DNA of 10,329 bases, taken from CAZOVB01 sp964583095 (GTDB lineage: Bacteria; Planctomycetota; Phycisphaerae; SM23-33). The stretch spans positions 1 to 10,329 of the forward strand of contig CAZOVB010000102.1 of the NCBI GenBank assembly GCA_964583095.1, in the 5' to 3' direction. The notes under the pieces were generated by a model. The model saw only the letters and a list, made by a program, of their open reading frames with translations. It had not been told where the DNA came from and ran no database searches. Of the stretch, positions 1 to 6,812 are shown in pieces. Made by a program: the position numbers and the translations under genes. The stretch's first letter is position 1; each line of letters starts with the position of its first letter.

Positions 1-1412
1 CCAAACCCTAATTCAATAATGGCAGCACTTCCAGCTGCTTTAGCGTTGCTGAAACTTAAGGATATATGATAGGTGCCTGCCTCTGTCACATACATAGAAT
101 CAGCGTCAAAGAACACACTTCCATTTTCGCCGCCCTGTGTGAAAAAACTTCCATTCCCAATCTGCGCCCATGTGTCTTGTGTTAAGGCTGTTACCGTTGT
201 ATTAGAATCAAGGTACGCCCATGCTTTCGGTGTGCTGACCGCCCCGGTAATTGTTCCCGTCACCGTCAAATCAGAATTAAGAGTAATATTGCTATCATTA
301 TCAAACACCGCAATCGTACGAGGCGTAACATCACTTGTGCCTGTGCCGTTGCCTGTGTCTGCTACCTGTATTAATACCCTGCTGCCTGCGTCTCCTGTGG
401 CTGTGCCGCCTTTCAGGTATAAATCACCGCCCTGTGTGTCTGTCTCGCCTGACTTAGCCCCTATGCCCTCAATTATAAAGTCTGGAGCAGCACCAGATGT
501 GGTCTTTCGATAAAAAAACAGCTTACGCTCTCCATCACCGTCTATCTTAATGTTACCCGCCCCGATGTTCAGAAGCTCGTCAGAGAGGTCGTCATCGCCG
601 ATACTTAGATTTCCGCTTGTGTGTAGATATAAATGATCTTTATCTAATGTATTGATTTTCAGTCCACGTGTTGAGCCGCCACTACTCGATCCGGAGGATA
701 ATGACCAGTTATTATCCCCTGTACTATATTGAATAGCAAAATATTCTGTTGGATCGATAAAAGAAGTAGACGGCAGGGATCTATTATACCAAAAAACACT
801 AATTTTATCCGTCCCGTCCCCGTCTGCCGTGTAGTAAGACCACACTGCATTATCACCTGATGATGTGTTCTGACTATATAATATCCTGTCGTTTTTTGTG
901 TTCATAAGATACGTGTTGCCGCTCTCTCCTGTATATCGAAACTCACCCGCCCCCGTGAGCTTCAAGCGTTCTGTATCATCCGTCTTAAACGTCATATCAT
1001 CCTCACCCAGAATGATAGATGTACTGTCGTCAGTGGCACTGTATATAGTGTCTGTTAATACTTTTCGTGCCTCAATGGAACTGTCAACAACAACATCTTG
1101 TGCCAAATAAATTTTATCGTTATGATGGTAAATATAACTCGTATCTGAAAGCCATAAAGTGTCTTCTAACTCTATGTTTCCATCAACCAAAACGTCTAAA
1201 TCAAATTCAGCTAATACAGTAGAACGCATAGTGTCTGAACCACCAATCTTTAAACAATTATCTTTATTTAAAATCCAAACAGTATCATTCAACCATAACG
1301 TGTCTTTACAAAGAGTAGTACCATATATTTCTACATCACCATATATAGGGTACTGTGCCCTTGCAGAAAAAAAACTAACAAACAAAATAAAAAATAAAAT
1401 TACTCGTTTCAT
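1..1412 (-). CDS. Tail-fibre-like protein with signal peptide (partial, C-terminus beyond left edge)
   Basis: The frame is open from an ATG at 1412 to the window's left edge, giving at least 470 residues with no stop; the 3' end is outside. Residues 1-20 form a signal peptide: MKR, then a Val/Ile/Leu/Phe core, then SARAQ. A motif DTLWL followed by N/S-DT occurs at about residues 37 and 84. Residues 143-160 contain TDDTERLKLTGAGEF, matching the 'TER(L/M)..T..G' motif common in phage fibre proteins. From about residue 398 (WAYLDSNTTVTALTQDTW) the pattern resembles a C1q/TNF-like jelly-roll as found at fibre tips, including a YHISLSFS strand. It is the last gene in the visible series, 10 bases after the 92-residue gene. 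Fibre identity is inferred. The signal peptide is odd for a virion part; a secreted adhesin is the alternative. The G+C is higher than in the small upstream genes. Confidence 0.8.
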   Translation of the reverse strand, partial: MKRVILFFILFVSFFSARAQYPIYGDVEIYGTTLCKDTLWLNDTVWILNKDNCLKIGGSDTMRSTVLAEFDLDVLVDGNIELEDTLWLSDTSYIYHHNDKIYLAQDVVVDSSIEARKVLTDTIYSATDDSTSIILGEDDMTFKTDDTERLKLTGAGEFRYTGESGNTYLMNTKNDRILYSQNTSSGDNAVWSYYTADGDGTDKISVFWYNRSLPSTSFIDPTEYFAIQYSTGDNNWSLSSGSSSGGSTRGLKINTLDKDHLYLHTSGNLSIGDDDLSDELLNIGAGNIKIDGDGERKLFFYRKTTSGAAPDFIIEGIGAKSGETDTQGGDLYLKGGTATGDAGSRVLIQVADTGNGTGTSDVTPRTIAVFDNDSNITLNSDLTVTGTITGAVSTPKAWAYLDSNTTVTALTQDTWAQIGNGSFFTQGGENGSVFFDADSMYVTEAGTYHISLSFSNAKAAGSAAIIELGF

Positions 1413-1422
1413 ATCTAAAATT

Positions 1423-1701
1423 TTACCCACCAATGACACTTACATTAAGACCAGCAGGCAAATCAACACCCACTTCTATATCAAATTGTGTCGTTGGATT
1501 AGATGCATTTTTCTTTAATTTATTAACAGCGACATTGTTGTCACCATTGCTTACCTCTAACTGATAATCACTAACACCCATGCCATGTGTGACCGTCTTG
1601 GTAACGTTAGCTGTCAAAGTACCAGTAGCAACAGTTATGATTCCAGCAGCCGTACCAGTAGCACCAGAAAAAGTCTTTGGTCGTCTATGAACTTCACCCA
1701 T
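1423..1701 (-). CDS. Small beta-rich phage structural protein (92 aa)
   Basis: This 92-residue protein starts at an ATG three bases after the stop of the upstream gene (TAA-ATT-ATG) and ends in TAA ten bases before the next start. There is no signal peptide. After a basic N-terminus (MGEVHRRPKTF) it becomes Thr/Val/Gly-rich, with alternating strands and a core KTVTHGMGVSDYQLEVSNGD. The 'TVTHxxG' core is widespread in small phage tail and fibre modules (known of such modules, not proof of family). It lies between a beta-sandwich-like 124-residue gene and a large fibre gene, so it may be a fibre-attachment or tip protein; that role is inference. Its tight spacing on both sides and continuous frame make a real gene likely. 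Confidence 0.78.
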   Translation of the reverse strand: MGEVHRRPKTFSGATGTAAGIITVATGTLTANVTKTVTHGMGVSDYQLEVSNGDNNVAVNKLKKNASNPTTQFDIEVGVDLPAGLNVSVIGG

Positions 1702-1704
1702 AAT

Positions 1705-2079
1705 TTAACCCTCCTTTTTTTCTTTTGCCATTACATAAACATCATACGTGCCAGCGGTATCTGTACCAGCAGTATATTTTAATCCAATTTCTGCCGAACC
1801 AAAATGGTCATCTTGCAAAGTTTCTTCATCATCCGTTGCAGATGTAGTAGAAAGTGTTGCCGACAAACCAGTTATGTCACTATAAGGAGTTGCATCAGAA
1901 AATCTTTGCTGCATCTGTATTGTGCCATCTCCAACATCCATGTCTCTATATACAACCTGTACAGACACAGACTCATACGCTGAAAAGTCTCCACAGAACG
2001 TTGTCGCTGTCGAAGTAGCATCTAAGCCTGTTGCAACAGCCTCTTTATAATATGGATATTTTTTAAATAAATCACTCAT
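1705..2079 (-). CDS. Beta-sandwich-like phage structural protein (124 aa)
   Basis: The ATG at 2079 follows the upstream TAA by two bases (TAATTATG). The 124-residue product has a short helical start (MSDLFKKYPYYKEAV) and then predicted beta strands. The series YESVSVQVVYRDMDVGDGT, IQMQQRFSD and YSDITG, ending in GTYDVYVMAKEKKEG, follows a pattern I associate with small phage virion proteins in which a strand pair containing a 'sxDg..w.di' turn is followed by a final 'Y.V.v.ake' strand. It has one cysteine and no membrane segment or signal peptide. Position among fibre-type genes supports a structural role, possibly a neck, tail or fibre-connecting beta sandwich. The specific role is not determined. 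Confidence 0.78.
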   Translation of the reverse strand: MSDLFKKYPYYKEAVATGLDATSTATTFCGDFSAYESVSVQVVYRDMDVGDGTIQMQQRFSDATPYSDITGLSATLSTTSATDDEETLQDDHFGSAEIGLKYTAGTDTAGTYDVYVMAKEKKEG

Positions 2080-2081
2080 AA

Positions 2082-2678
2082 TTAAGTTGTTGAATCGTTA
2101 ATAGTCGTTTTTTTAAAATCTGGAACATATCTCGTTCCACAAATTCTGTTTAGATAATCACTCATAACTTCCATCTCATCAGGCTCCAAACAATTTTTTG
2201 CCACTTCATCTGCTTCTGTATTATCATTAGTCCTATAACAATATATTTCAGCATTATCACCATCTGATATTACACTTGTCTGGTCACCTGAAATGGTAAA
2301 ACTAACCTCTGTCTCGCCAGAAGAATACGAAAAGCCTGTTATGGTGGAAGAATAATTTTTGCCTTTATGGTTTAAAACAATCGTGTCACCAACAGATGAA
2401 TTAGTAACAAGTTCTGAAGCGGTTGCTCTTACATCTGTGTCCCCTGCGGCTGATGACACAGTGACAGTACAATCATAATTTTCTCTTATAGTATCTTCAT
2501 AATGTGGCAGGTCAAAACCTTCCATAATTTCTATATATGAAGTCATAAGCCAAAGATAATCCCATTGCCTGTCTGTTACACAAAGACCTTTTTCTAAATT
2601 ACCACAAAGGTCATAAGCTAAAGAAGCATGACAGCAATATAAGTTACCTATATAATTATGAAAACTTTGTTCAGTCAT
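2082..2678 (-). CDS. Cysteine-rich phage protein with a beta domain between helical segments (198 aa)
   Basis: The product has 198 residues and eight cysteines, at positions 15, 16, 25, 33, 70, 147, 163 and 180. Residues 8-58 look helical (YIGNLYCCHASLAYDLCG, then WDYLWLMTSYIEIMEGF). Residues about 70-148 are a Thr/Ser/Val-rich beta segment (VGDTIVLNHKGKNYSSTITG). Residues 162-181 return to a helix, CLEPDEMEVMSDYLNRICG. The ending 'C....E...i...L..iCg' recalls small cysteine-bearing proteins in Bacteroidota phage structural clusters, so I infer that a beta domain interrupts or extends that helical unit. A possible Shine-Dalgarno GGAG lies nine bases before the ATG. The next gene begins two bases after its stop. 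No function is assigned; a metal site or structural disulfides are possible but unproved. Confidence 0.78.
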   Translation of the reverse strand: MTEQSFHNYIGNLYCCHASLAYDLCGNLEKGLCVTDRQWDYLWLMTSYIEIMEGFDLPHYEDTIRENYDCTVTVSSAAGDTDVRATASELVTNSSVGDTIVLNHKGKNYSSTITGFSYSSGETEVSFTISGDQTSVISDGDNAEIYCYRTNDNTEADEVAKNCLEPDEMEVMSDYLNRICGTRYVPDFKKTTINDSTT

Positions 2679-2687
2679 AGTTTGTCA

Positions 2688-2691
2688 CTCC
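2688..2691 (-). promoter_or_regulatory. Possible Shine-Dalgarno site for the 198-aa gene
   Basis: The minus strand reads GGAG nine bases before the ATG at 2678. Other starts in this window lack any such purine site and sit in A/T-rich leaders, so this one stands out. The 24-base gap here is also longer than most junctions downstream of it, which might explain a need for independent initiation. A four-base match can occur by chance, hence the low confidence. Confidence 0.3.
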
Positions 2692-2702
2692 GAAGTTACA
2701 TT

Positions 2703-2900
2703 TTAAAAATACTTTCTCCAAAAAATTTTTTCATATATATACAAAACAGAATCCGTCATCAAAAATTTTTCTTTTCCCACCTTAGTTATATTTTCTTTTT
2801 TTATATTCAACCCTATTGTGTCTTTACCAATTATCAAAGAATCAGTATTTGTGCTATCAGCAAAGAAAAAAAACACAAAACCAAAAACAATATTTACCAT
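2703..2900 (-). CDS. Small protein with hydrophobic N-terminus (65 aa)
   Basis: The ATG at 2900 directly abuts the preceding stop (TAAATG), the tightest junction in the window and a sign of stop-start translational coupling. The 65-residue product opens with a very hydrophobic run, MVNIVFGFVFFFFADSTN, that could be an uncleaved membrane anchor or a signal peptide. The rest is polar and basic and ends FWRKYF. There is no lipobox cysteine. This stretch is extremely AT-rich, so the poly-Phe run partly reflects base composition. The coupling and colinear position support a real gene, but I do not recognise a family. A lysis or anchoring protein is conceivable; nothing in the sequence shows it. 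Confidence 0.55.
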   Translation of the reverse strand: MVNIVFGFVFFFFADSTNTDSLIIGKDTIGLNIKKENITKVGKEKFLMTDSVLYIYEKIFWRKYF

Positions 2901-3290
2901 TTATTCTAATTCTATTTGGGTTTTTATTTTATCACAAAAATTGTCAAACTTTGTCTTTTCAGAATTTGTCAAACCCTTTCTGTATATAATAGAATAACGA
3001 TCACCTTTATATACAATGACACGCTTTCCATCACTGCCGCTAAAACTATACTTAGCCGATTGAAGAATAAAAGACGTATAAGCACCTATCACTGACTGAA
3101 AGGCATAGAACTCAACAAATGCCGTGTCAATATCACGTTTTACCGCTTGTGGCTGCAAAGTTTTATTAGCTGTTGTGTCATAACTGGCCGTTATCAGCTT
3201 GTCCCGTGCATCCTGCTGTATTATCTGTACTGTCTGCGCCTGTACACACAAGGCCGCAAATGCCAATAGTATTAAAAGTTTTGTTTTCAT
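2901..3290 (-). CDS. Signal-peptide protein of unknown function (129 aa)
   Basis: The 129-residue product starts MKTKLLILLAFAALCVQAQT, a clear Sec signal peptide with likely cleavage after VQA. The cysteine at 15 is preceded by Leu, not Gly/Ala/Ser, so a lipoprotein is unlikely. The mature part has a polar N-terminal half (VQIIQQDARDKLITASYDTT). A central segment, AFVEFYAFQSVIGAYTSFIL, is aromatic and mildly hydrophobic. A strand-rich stretch follows (YSIIYRKG), and the protein ends in a charged helix, SEKTKFDNFCDKIKTQIELE. The start is two bases after the stop of the 643-residue beta-helix gene and the stop abuts the next ATG, so it is probably translated together with both. An exported partner of the beta-helix protein is one reading; I recognise no named family. 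Confidence 0.72.
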   Translation of the reverse strand: MKTKLLILLAFAALCVQAQTVQIIQQDARDKLITASYDTTANKTLQPQAVKRDIDTAFVEFYAFQSVIGAYTSFILQSAKYSFSGSDGKRVIVYKGDRYSIIYRKGLTNSEKTKFDNFCDKIKTQIELE

Positions 3291-3292
3291 AA

Positions 3293-5224
3293 TTAGTCTA
3301 CGTTTGTATCTGTTATTACTGTTCCACCTGTACTATTCGTTATCGTAGCGTTGTTCTCTCTTATTATCGCTTCTGTTAAGCGAGTATAAACACCTGAACC
3401 ATTGCTACTATAACTAAACTCTGTTCCTGCAACCGTTGACCTGACATAAAAATAGTCGTCTGTTCCTGCATTGTCCTGATATGCTTTCCAGTCACCTGCG
3501 CTGGCGTTAATAGTGTCTGTCATTTTCTGCGCTATTGAATCCTTTGTGTTATAAGTAGCAACATCATGTAGTGTATATGTGCTATCACCTATATTAAGCT
3601 GTACACTGTCAACAGCATGAACCTGAAAACGTATATTTTGCTTTCGTGCCGTAAAAGTTTCTTCTGCAAGCGACAAACCGCCTGCAAGTACATATATGTC
3701 TACCACCGTATCCGTGGCAGTGATAGCATAGGCAGAATCATTGTCGGCTGTCATTATAGCTCCGTCAATAAACAGGTCACCGCCTGTTATCTTAACGCAT
3801 CCTGCCTCCCCGTCTGCCGTGTCTGAATAGCTGTTCTCCAGCTTGCCTTTAAGGTACAAATTACCGCCTGACTGTTCAACCAGATAATAATTATAATTAC
3901 CTTCTACTTTTTCGTAGCTTCCATTAATAATTAAATTACCACCTGATAAATTAAAATGTTTGCCGTACTGCAAAACAAGATCATTATCACCATAAAAAAT
4001 GACATCGCCACCTGATATTGCCTGATTACCTCTTAATCTTGAATCGTGTACAGAAACATCGCCACCTGATACATTTATTGATAAAAAATCTTGAGTATTA
4101 TATGATATTTTATTAGAAGTAACTATCGCCACACCGCTTGTATTTGTCAAAGAGCCACATCCCCCGACAAAACGAGTATCGCCTGTTCCATTTTCAACCG
4201 TTCCGGCAAATCCGTTGACTATTAAAGATGCTCCGCCCCATATATTTCTGCAACTATTAAGAACACCATTAAACACGACATCACAAGAAGCATTAAACAG
4301 ACCATAAGTAGTTCCCGAACAATAAGATACATTAGCCACTACTTTTGATGTTGTGTTTACCATACCCTGCTTCGTAACATAAATACCATGTGCACTGCCC
4401 GAAATGTACGTTGAATTAATAGTAGCAGTAGCAGATTTTATATAGATACCATCACCGCCCGTAACTTTTATAGTAGCTATATCAATGTCCGCATCATGGC
4501 TTCTTTTTAAATAAATTCCTGACACAGCAGACAATAGCACGTTACCTCTCGTTTTCAATTTCAAATCTACTGTCCCTCTATTCATATATATAGCATACGA
4601 GCTCGTCACCTTAATACTGTCAAACTCAAAAGTAATCTGTGCGTCTGCATCGCTGTTGTTGTAATACGTATAATAATCACTCTTAAACGTGCCTGAACCA
4701 TAAACATTAGTAGGCTGCGCCCATCCGTCTAATATCTTAAAAATAGCTGAATCGTTGCCGGACTCTTTTGTTACCACAGCTTTGGGGAAGAAGTAATAAT
4801 CGACACTATCCGCCGCCAACCCTTGCGACCTGTCTGTTGTGTCTGTGTACTCGCCCGGGTAAACAATTATCATGTCTCCTGCCTCTGCGGCATGTGCTGC
4901 TGTAGATACGGCGTTTTCGCCATCAAAGGTTTCTGCCAAATTTCTTTCTCTCCATATTTCAACATCGTTATCGTTTGCCACATTCTTCCATGTCACCTGA
5001 CCACTTCCGTCTGTAATCATAGCCTGTCCATCAGTCCCATCGGTGGAAGGAAAATAAAAATTATCATTAATATACAAAAAACCAACGCCAATAGTATCCT
5101 GAACCCTTATGTTACCCTGAAAATCAGACTCGTTACTATTTGGATAAACTCCCCACGGTATACTTATCTGTGTGTAAGCATAAGAACAAAACACCAACAA
5201 TAAAAACAAAAAAAACCTTCTCAT
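3293..5224 (-). CDS. Secreted-type right-handed beta-helix (pectin-lyase-like) fibre or adhesin (643 aa)
   Basis: Residues 1-20 are a signal peptide (MRRFFLFLLLVFCSYAYTQI). Residues 58-80 carry TDGTDGQAMITDGSGQVTW, a motif typical of phage fibre N-terminal regions and shared in form with the upstream 524-residue fibre. Around 103-126, AVSTAAHAAEAGDMIIVYPG, the usual entry to pectin-lyase-like beta helices, is followed by YTD. Rungs then recur: GIY-type motifs at about 211, 236, 259, 280 and 308, and S/T-GG-D/N-V/L motifs at 386, 404, 427, 452 and 480. The C-terminal part, about 540-608 (VQLNIGDSTYTLHDVATYN, SIAQKMTDTINASAGDWKAY, then FYVRSTVAGTEFSY), resembles the flagellin-hook IN-type fold pattern. 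No polysaccharide-lyase catalytic set could be named by eye. The role is inferred as receptor binding or glycan binding/cleavage. The signal peptide argues for export, unusual for a tail spike. Confidence 0.85.
   Translation of the reverse strand: MRRFFLFLLLVFCSYAYTQISIPWGVYPNSNESDFQGNIRVQDTIGVGFLYINDNFYFPSTDGTDGQAMITDGSGQVTWKNVANDNDVEIWRERNLAETFDGENAVSTAAHAAEAGDMIIVYPGEYTDTTDRSQGLAADSVDYYFFPKAVVTKESGNDSAIFKILDGWAQPTNVYGSGTFKSDYYTYYNNSDADAQITFEFDSIKVTSSYAIYMNRGTVDLKLKTRGNVLLSAVSGIYLKRSHDADIDIATIKVTGGDGIYIKSATATINSTYISGSAHGIYVTKQGMVNTTSKVVANVSYCSGTTYGLFNASCDVVFNGVLNSCRNIWGGASLIVNGFAGTVENGTGDTRFVGGCGSLTNTSGVAIVTSNKISYNTQDFLSINVSGGDVSVHDSRLRGNQAISGGDVIFYGDNDLVLQYGKHFNLSGGNLIINGSYEKVEGNYNYYLVEQSGGNLYLKGKLENSYSDTADGEAGCVKITGGDLFIDGAIMTADNDSAYAITATDTVVDIYVLAGGLSLAEETFTARKQNIRFQVHAVDSVQLNIGDSTYTLHDVATYNTKDSIAQKMTDTINASAGDWKAYQDNAGTDDYFYVRSTVAGTEFSYSSNGSGVYTRLTEAIIRENNATITNSTGGTVITDTNVD
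3763..4069 (-). repeat. Five S/T-GG-D/N-V/L beta-helix rungs
   Basis: Within the 643-residue protein the motif S/T-G-G-D/N-V/L starts at residues 386, 404, 427, 452 and 480, with spacings of 18, 23, 25 and 28 residues. At DNA level the first two copies share an identical 16-base stretch at 4056-4071 and 4002-4017 on the plus strand (acatcgccacctgata), 54 bases apart. The pattern fits successive turns of a parallel beta helix and suggests growth by rung duplication. Confidence 0.7.
4288..4594 (-). repeat. Five GIY-type beta-helix rungs
   Basis: A motif G/A-I/L-Y/F starts at about residues 211 (AIYMN), 236 (GIYLK), 259 (GIYIK), 280 (GIYVT) and 308 (GLFNA) of the 643-residue protein, with spacings of 25, 23, 21 and 28 residues. 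This is the expected periodicity of a right-handed beta helix. The motif differs from the GGD-type rungs downstream, so the helix has two distinct repeat sets. Confidence 0.65.
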
Positions 5225-5234
5225 ATATTTTAAT

Positions 5235-6809
5235 TTAAGTTATTTCACCATAAGGAATATATCGTGTGTCAGAACCTACTTTGATTTTTATATAACCACT
5301 CGCCGTAAAAGTACCAAGATTGTTGCTGTCATAGCCTCCATTTAAACTACCGGTGTGTCCCTTTTCTGAACCTTGAAAACTAAACCCCCACTTATTTGAG
5401 CTTGTTGCTCCCATGTCCATATAAAAACCTATCCCCTGTCCTGCCGTCACAGCAGTATCCATATCTACATAAACACCATATCTGTTTCCATTCGTATGAA
5501 GCCCACCACCATAATATCTAAATCCGTATATTTCTGCACTTGCATTGTTTAAGTTTATATTTGATGTTGAAGAATCAATAGCATAATAATGAGTGTATGT
5601 TGACGCTGTAGTAATTTGACCGGGGTAGCTGGTTAATAGATTATAATCCATATACACATCTGCCAAGCTACCAGGTGAAATGACATGATTGCATAAAAGA
5701 TCGTAATAAGTTACTTTAGACCCTCCACCATCTGTTGCATCTTCAATAACTGAAAATTTATTTATGGTTTCGATTCCAGAAGCCACTCCCGCCGAATTAT
5801 AACCTGACCAAAAATTGTCTCCGCCAGACCCAGTTATACCTCTGAGAATACGTAATCCTTGTGTTGTAGTTCCTGATAATGTTAATAGCATTGCTGTTGT
5901 TGTTGTAGAATTAGTTATTTCTACCTCTCTACCGCTTGTTATTGCTATCGTATTACCATTGTCATAAGCGTTCTGCAAGTCATTTGAACTTGCTATCAAT
6001 GCACTTAAATCGTGCCATCCTTTGCTCCCACCACTATTTGTTCCATAATAATAAATATTAGCAGGAGATGTTTCATCACCATCAAGTCTGAGACCATCAG
6101 ACGTGACAGCCATTGACGTACCATTCGTTGTGTCTGGCTCAATATCAATAGATGAACCACTGCCGCCAGTAAGACCATCACCAACAACATTAGTATTTAT
6201 CATGGTATTTTCTACCGCATCATTAGCAATAGTAAAAGTTCCACTTGTCATAGAAACATCACCAGCAACAGTAGTCCATGAAATGTCTGTACCGTCACTT
6301 GTAAGCATCTGTCCAGTTCCGCCTAAAGCTAAAGCTGTCGGAGTATCACTTGCCGTTTGTCCACTTATAATGCTACCTCTTGTAAGGTCTTCTAATTTGC
6401 TTAATTCAATGGCAGCAGAAGAATTAATGTCTGCATTAATTATTTCGTCATCTAATATATTGGAAGATGTTACAAATCCACTTTCTTCAAAATCAGGGAA
6501 GAATTTTACTATCCAACTGCTTCCGTTATACCTTGCTACTATATCACATTCTTTTGTTGCAAGAGAAGAGGGAAGCGTTGTTCCTAATATAACTAAATTG
6601 TTACCACCAAGTGTAACGGTTGCTTCATATCTAAAAACACAAATCATGCCAGAAGCAGCAGAACCGCCGCCACCAGCAGTGACAGACCATGTGCCTGTCA
6701 ATGTATCAGTTCCTGTGATTAAATACTCTTGTGTTTGAGCATTAAGGTTAATATCATAATTAACACCGTCAGCAACTGTTATCGTTTCAAATTTATTTAG
6801 AACAGGCAT
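5235..6809 (-). CDS. Tail fibre protein (524 aa)
   Basis: No signal peptide is present. Residues 1-100 form a Thr/Val-rich beta domain with a GGGGSAASG linker near 46-54. Residues 117-200 hold the classic phage fibre linker series: NILDDEIINADINSSAAIEL with SKLEDLTRGSI, then ALALGGTGQMLTSDGTDISW and AIANDAVENTMI-like spacing (actual TIANDAVENTMI). At about 278 NDLQNAYDNGNTIAI matches a short motif frequent in fibres of Bacteroidota phages. The distal part is rich in Gly/Tyr/Ser (GFRYYGGGLHTNGNRYGVYV) and probably forms the receptor-binding head. The C-terminus, SGYIKIKVGSDTRYIPYGEI followed by Thr, matches a terminal strand motif common to such fibres. There is no S74 autoproteolytic chaperone. 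It starts three bases after the collagen-like gene's stop and precedes the beta-helix gene by ten bases. Fibre assignment is fairly secure; the receptor is unknown. Confidence 0.88.
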   Translation of the reverse strand: MPVLNKFETITVADGVNYDINLNAQTQEYLITGTDTLTGTWSVTAGGGGSAASGMICVFRYEATVTLGGNNLVILGTTLPSSLATKECDIVARYNGSSWIVKFFPDFEESGFVTSSNILDDEIINADINSSAAIELSKLEDLTRGSIISGQTASDTPTALALGGTGQMLTSDGTDISWTTVAGDVSMTSGTFTIANDAVENTMINTNVVGDGLTGGSGSSIDIEPDTTNGTSMAVTSDGLRLDGDETSPANIYYYGTNSGGSKGWHDLSALIASSNDLQNAYDNGNTIAITSGREVEITNSTTTTAMLLTLSGTTTQGLRILRGITGSGGDNFWSGYNSAGVASGIETINKFSVIEDATDGGGSKVTYYDLLCNHVISPGSLADVYMDYNLLTSYPGQITTASTYTHYYAIDSSTSNINLNNASAEIYGFRYYGGGLHTNGNRYGVYVDMDTAVTAGQGIGFYMDMGATSSNKWGFSFQGSEKGHTGSLNGGYDSNNLGTFTASGYIKIKVGSDTRYIPYGEIT

Positions 6810-6812
6810 ATT

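Noticed and set aside
73..513. Plus-strand open frame of 146 codons
   Set aside because: It is antisense to the left-edge fibre gene, with Pro/Val/Ser-rich low-information content and no neighbouring plus-strand genes.
1159..1518. Plus-strand open frame of 119 codons
   Set aside because: It spans the antisense of two different minus-strand genes and their junction, with no recognisable features.
4823..5203. Plus-strand open frame of 126 codons rich in Cys
   Set aside because: It is the antisense of the signal-peptide and pectin-lyase entry region of the 643-residue gene; the Cys arise from reverse-complemented Ala/Thr codons.
6005..6190. Minus-strand 61-codon frame
   Set aside because: It is an alternative frame inside the 524-residue fibre gene, hydrophobic only because of the frame shift.
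6103..6738. Plus-strand open frame of 211 codons
   Set aside because: It lies opposite the 524-residue fibre and its Val/Pro/Ser/Ile-rich product is what an antisense reading of a Thr/Gly/Asp-rich gene gives. There is no domain and no packed neighbour on that strand.
5235..6809. Diversity-generating retroelement target in the 524-residue fibre
   Set aside because: No reverse transcriptase, template repeat or C-type-lectin variable region is seen, and the C-terminus is a plain strand motif.
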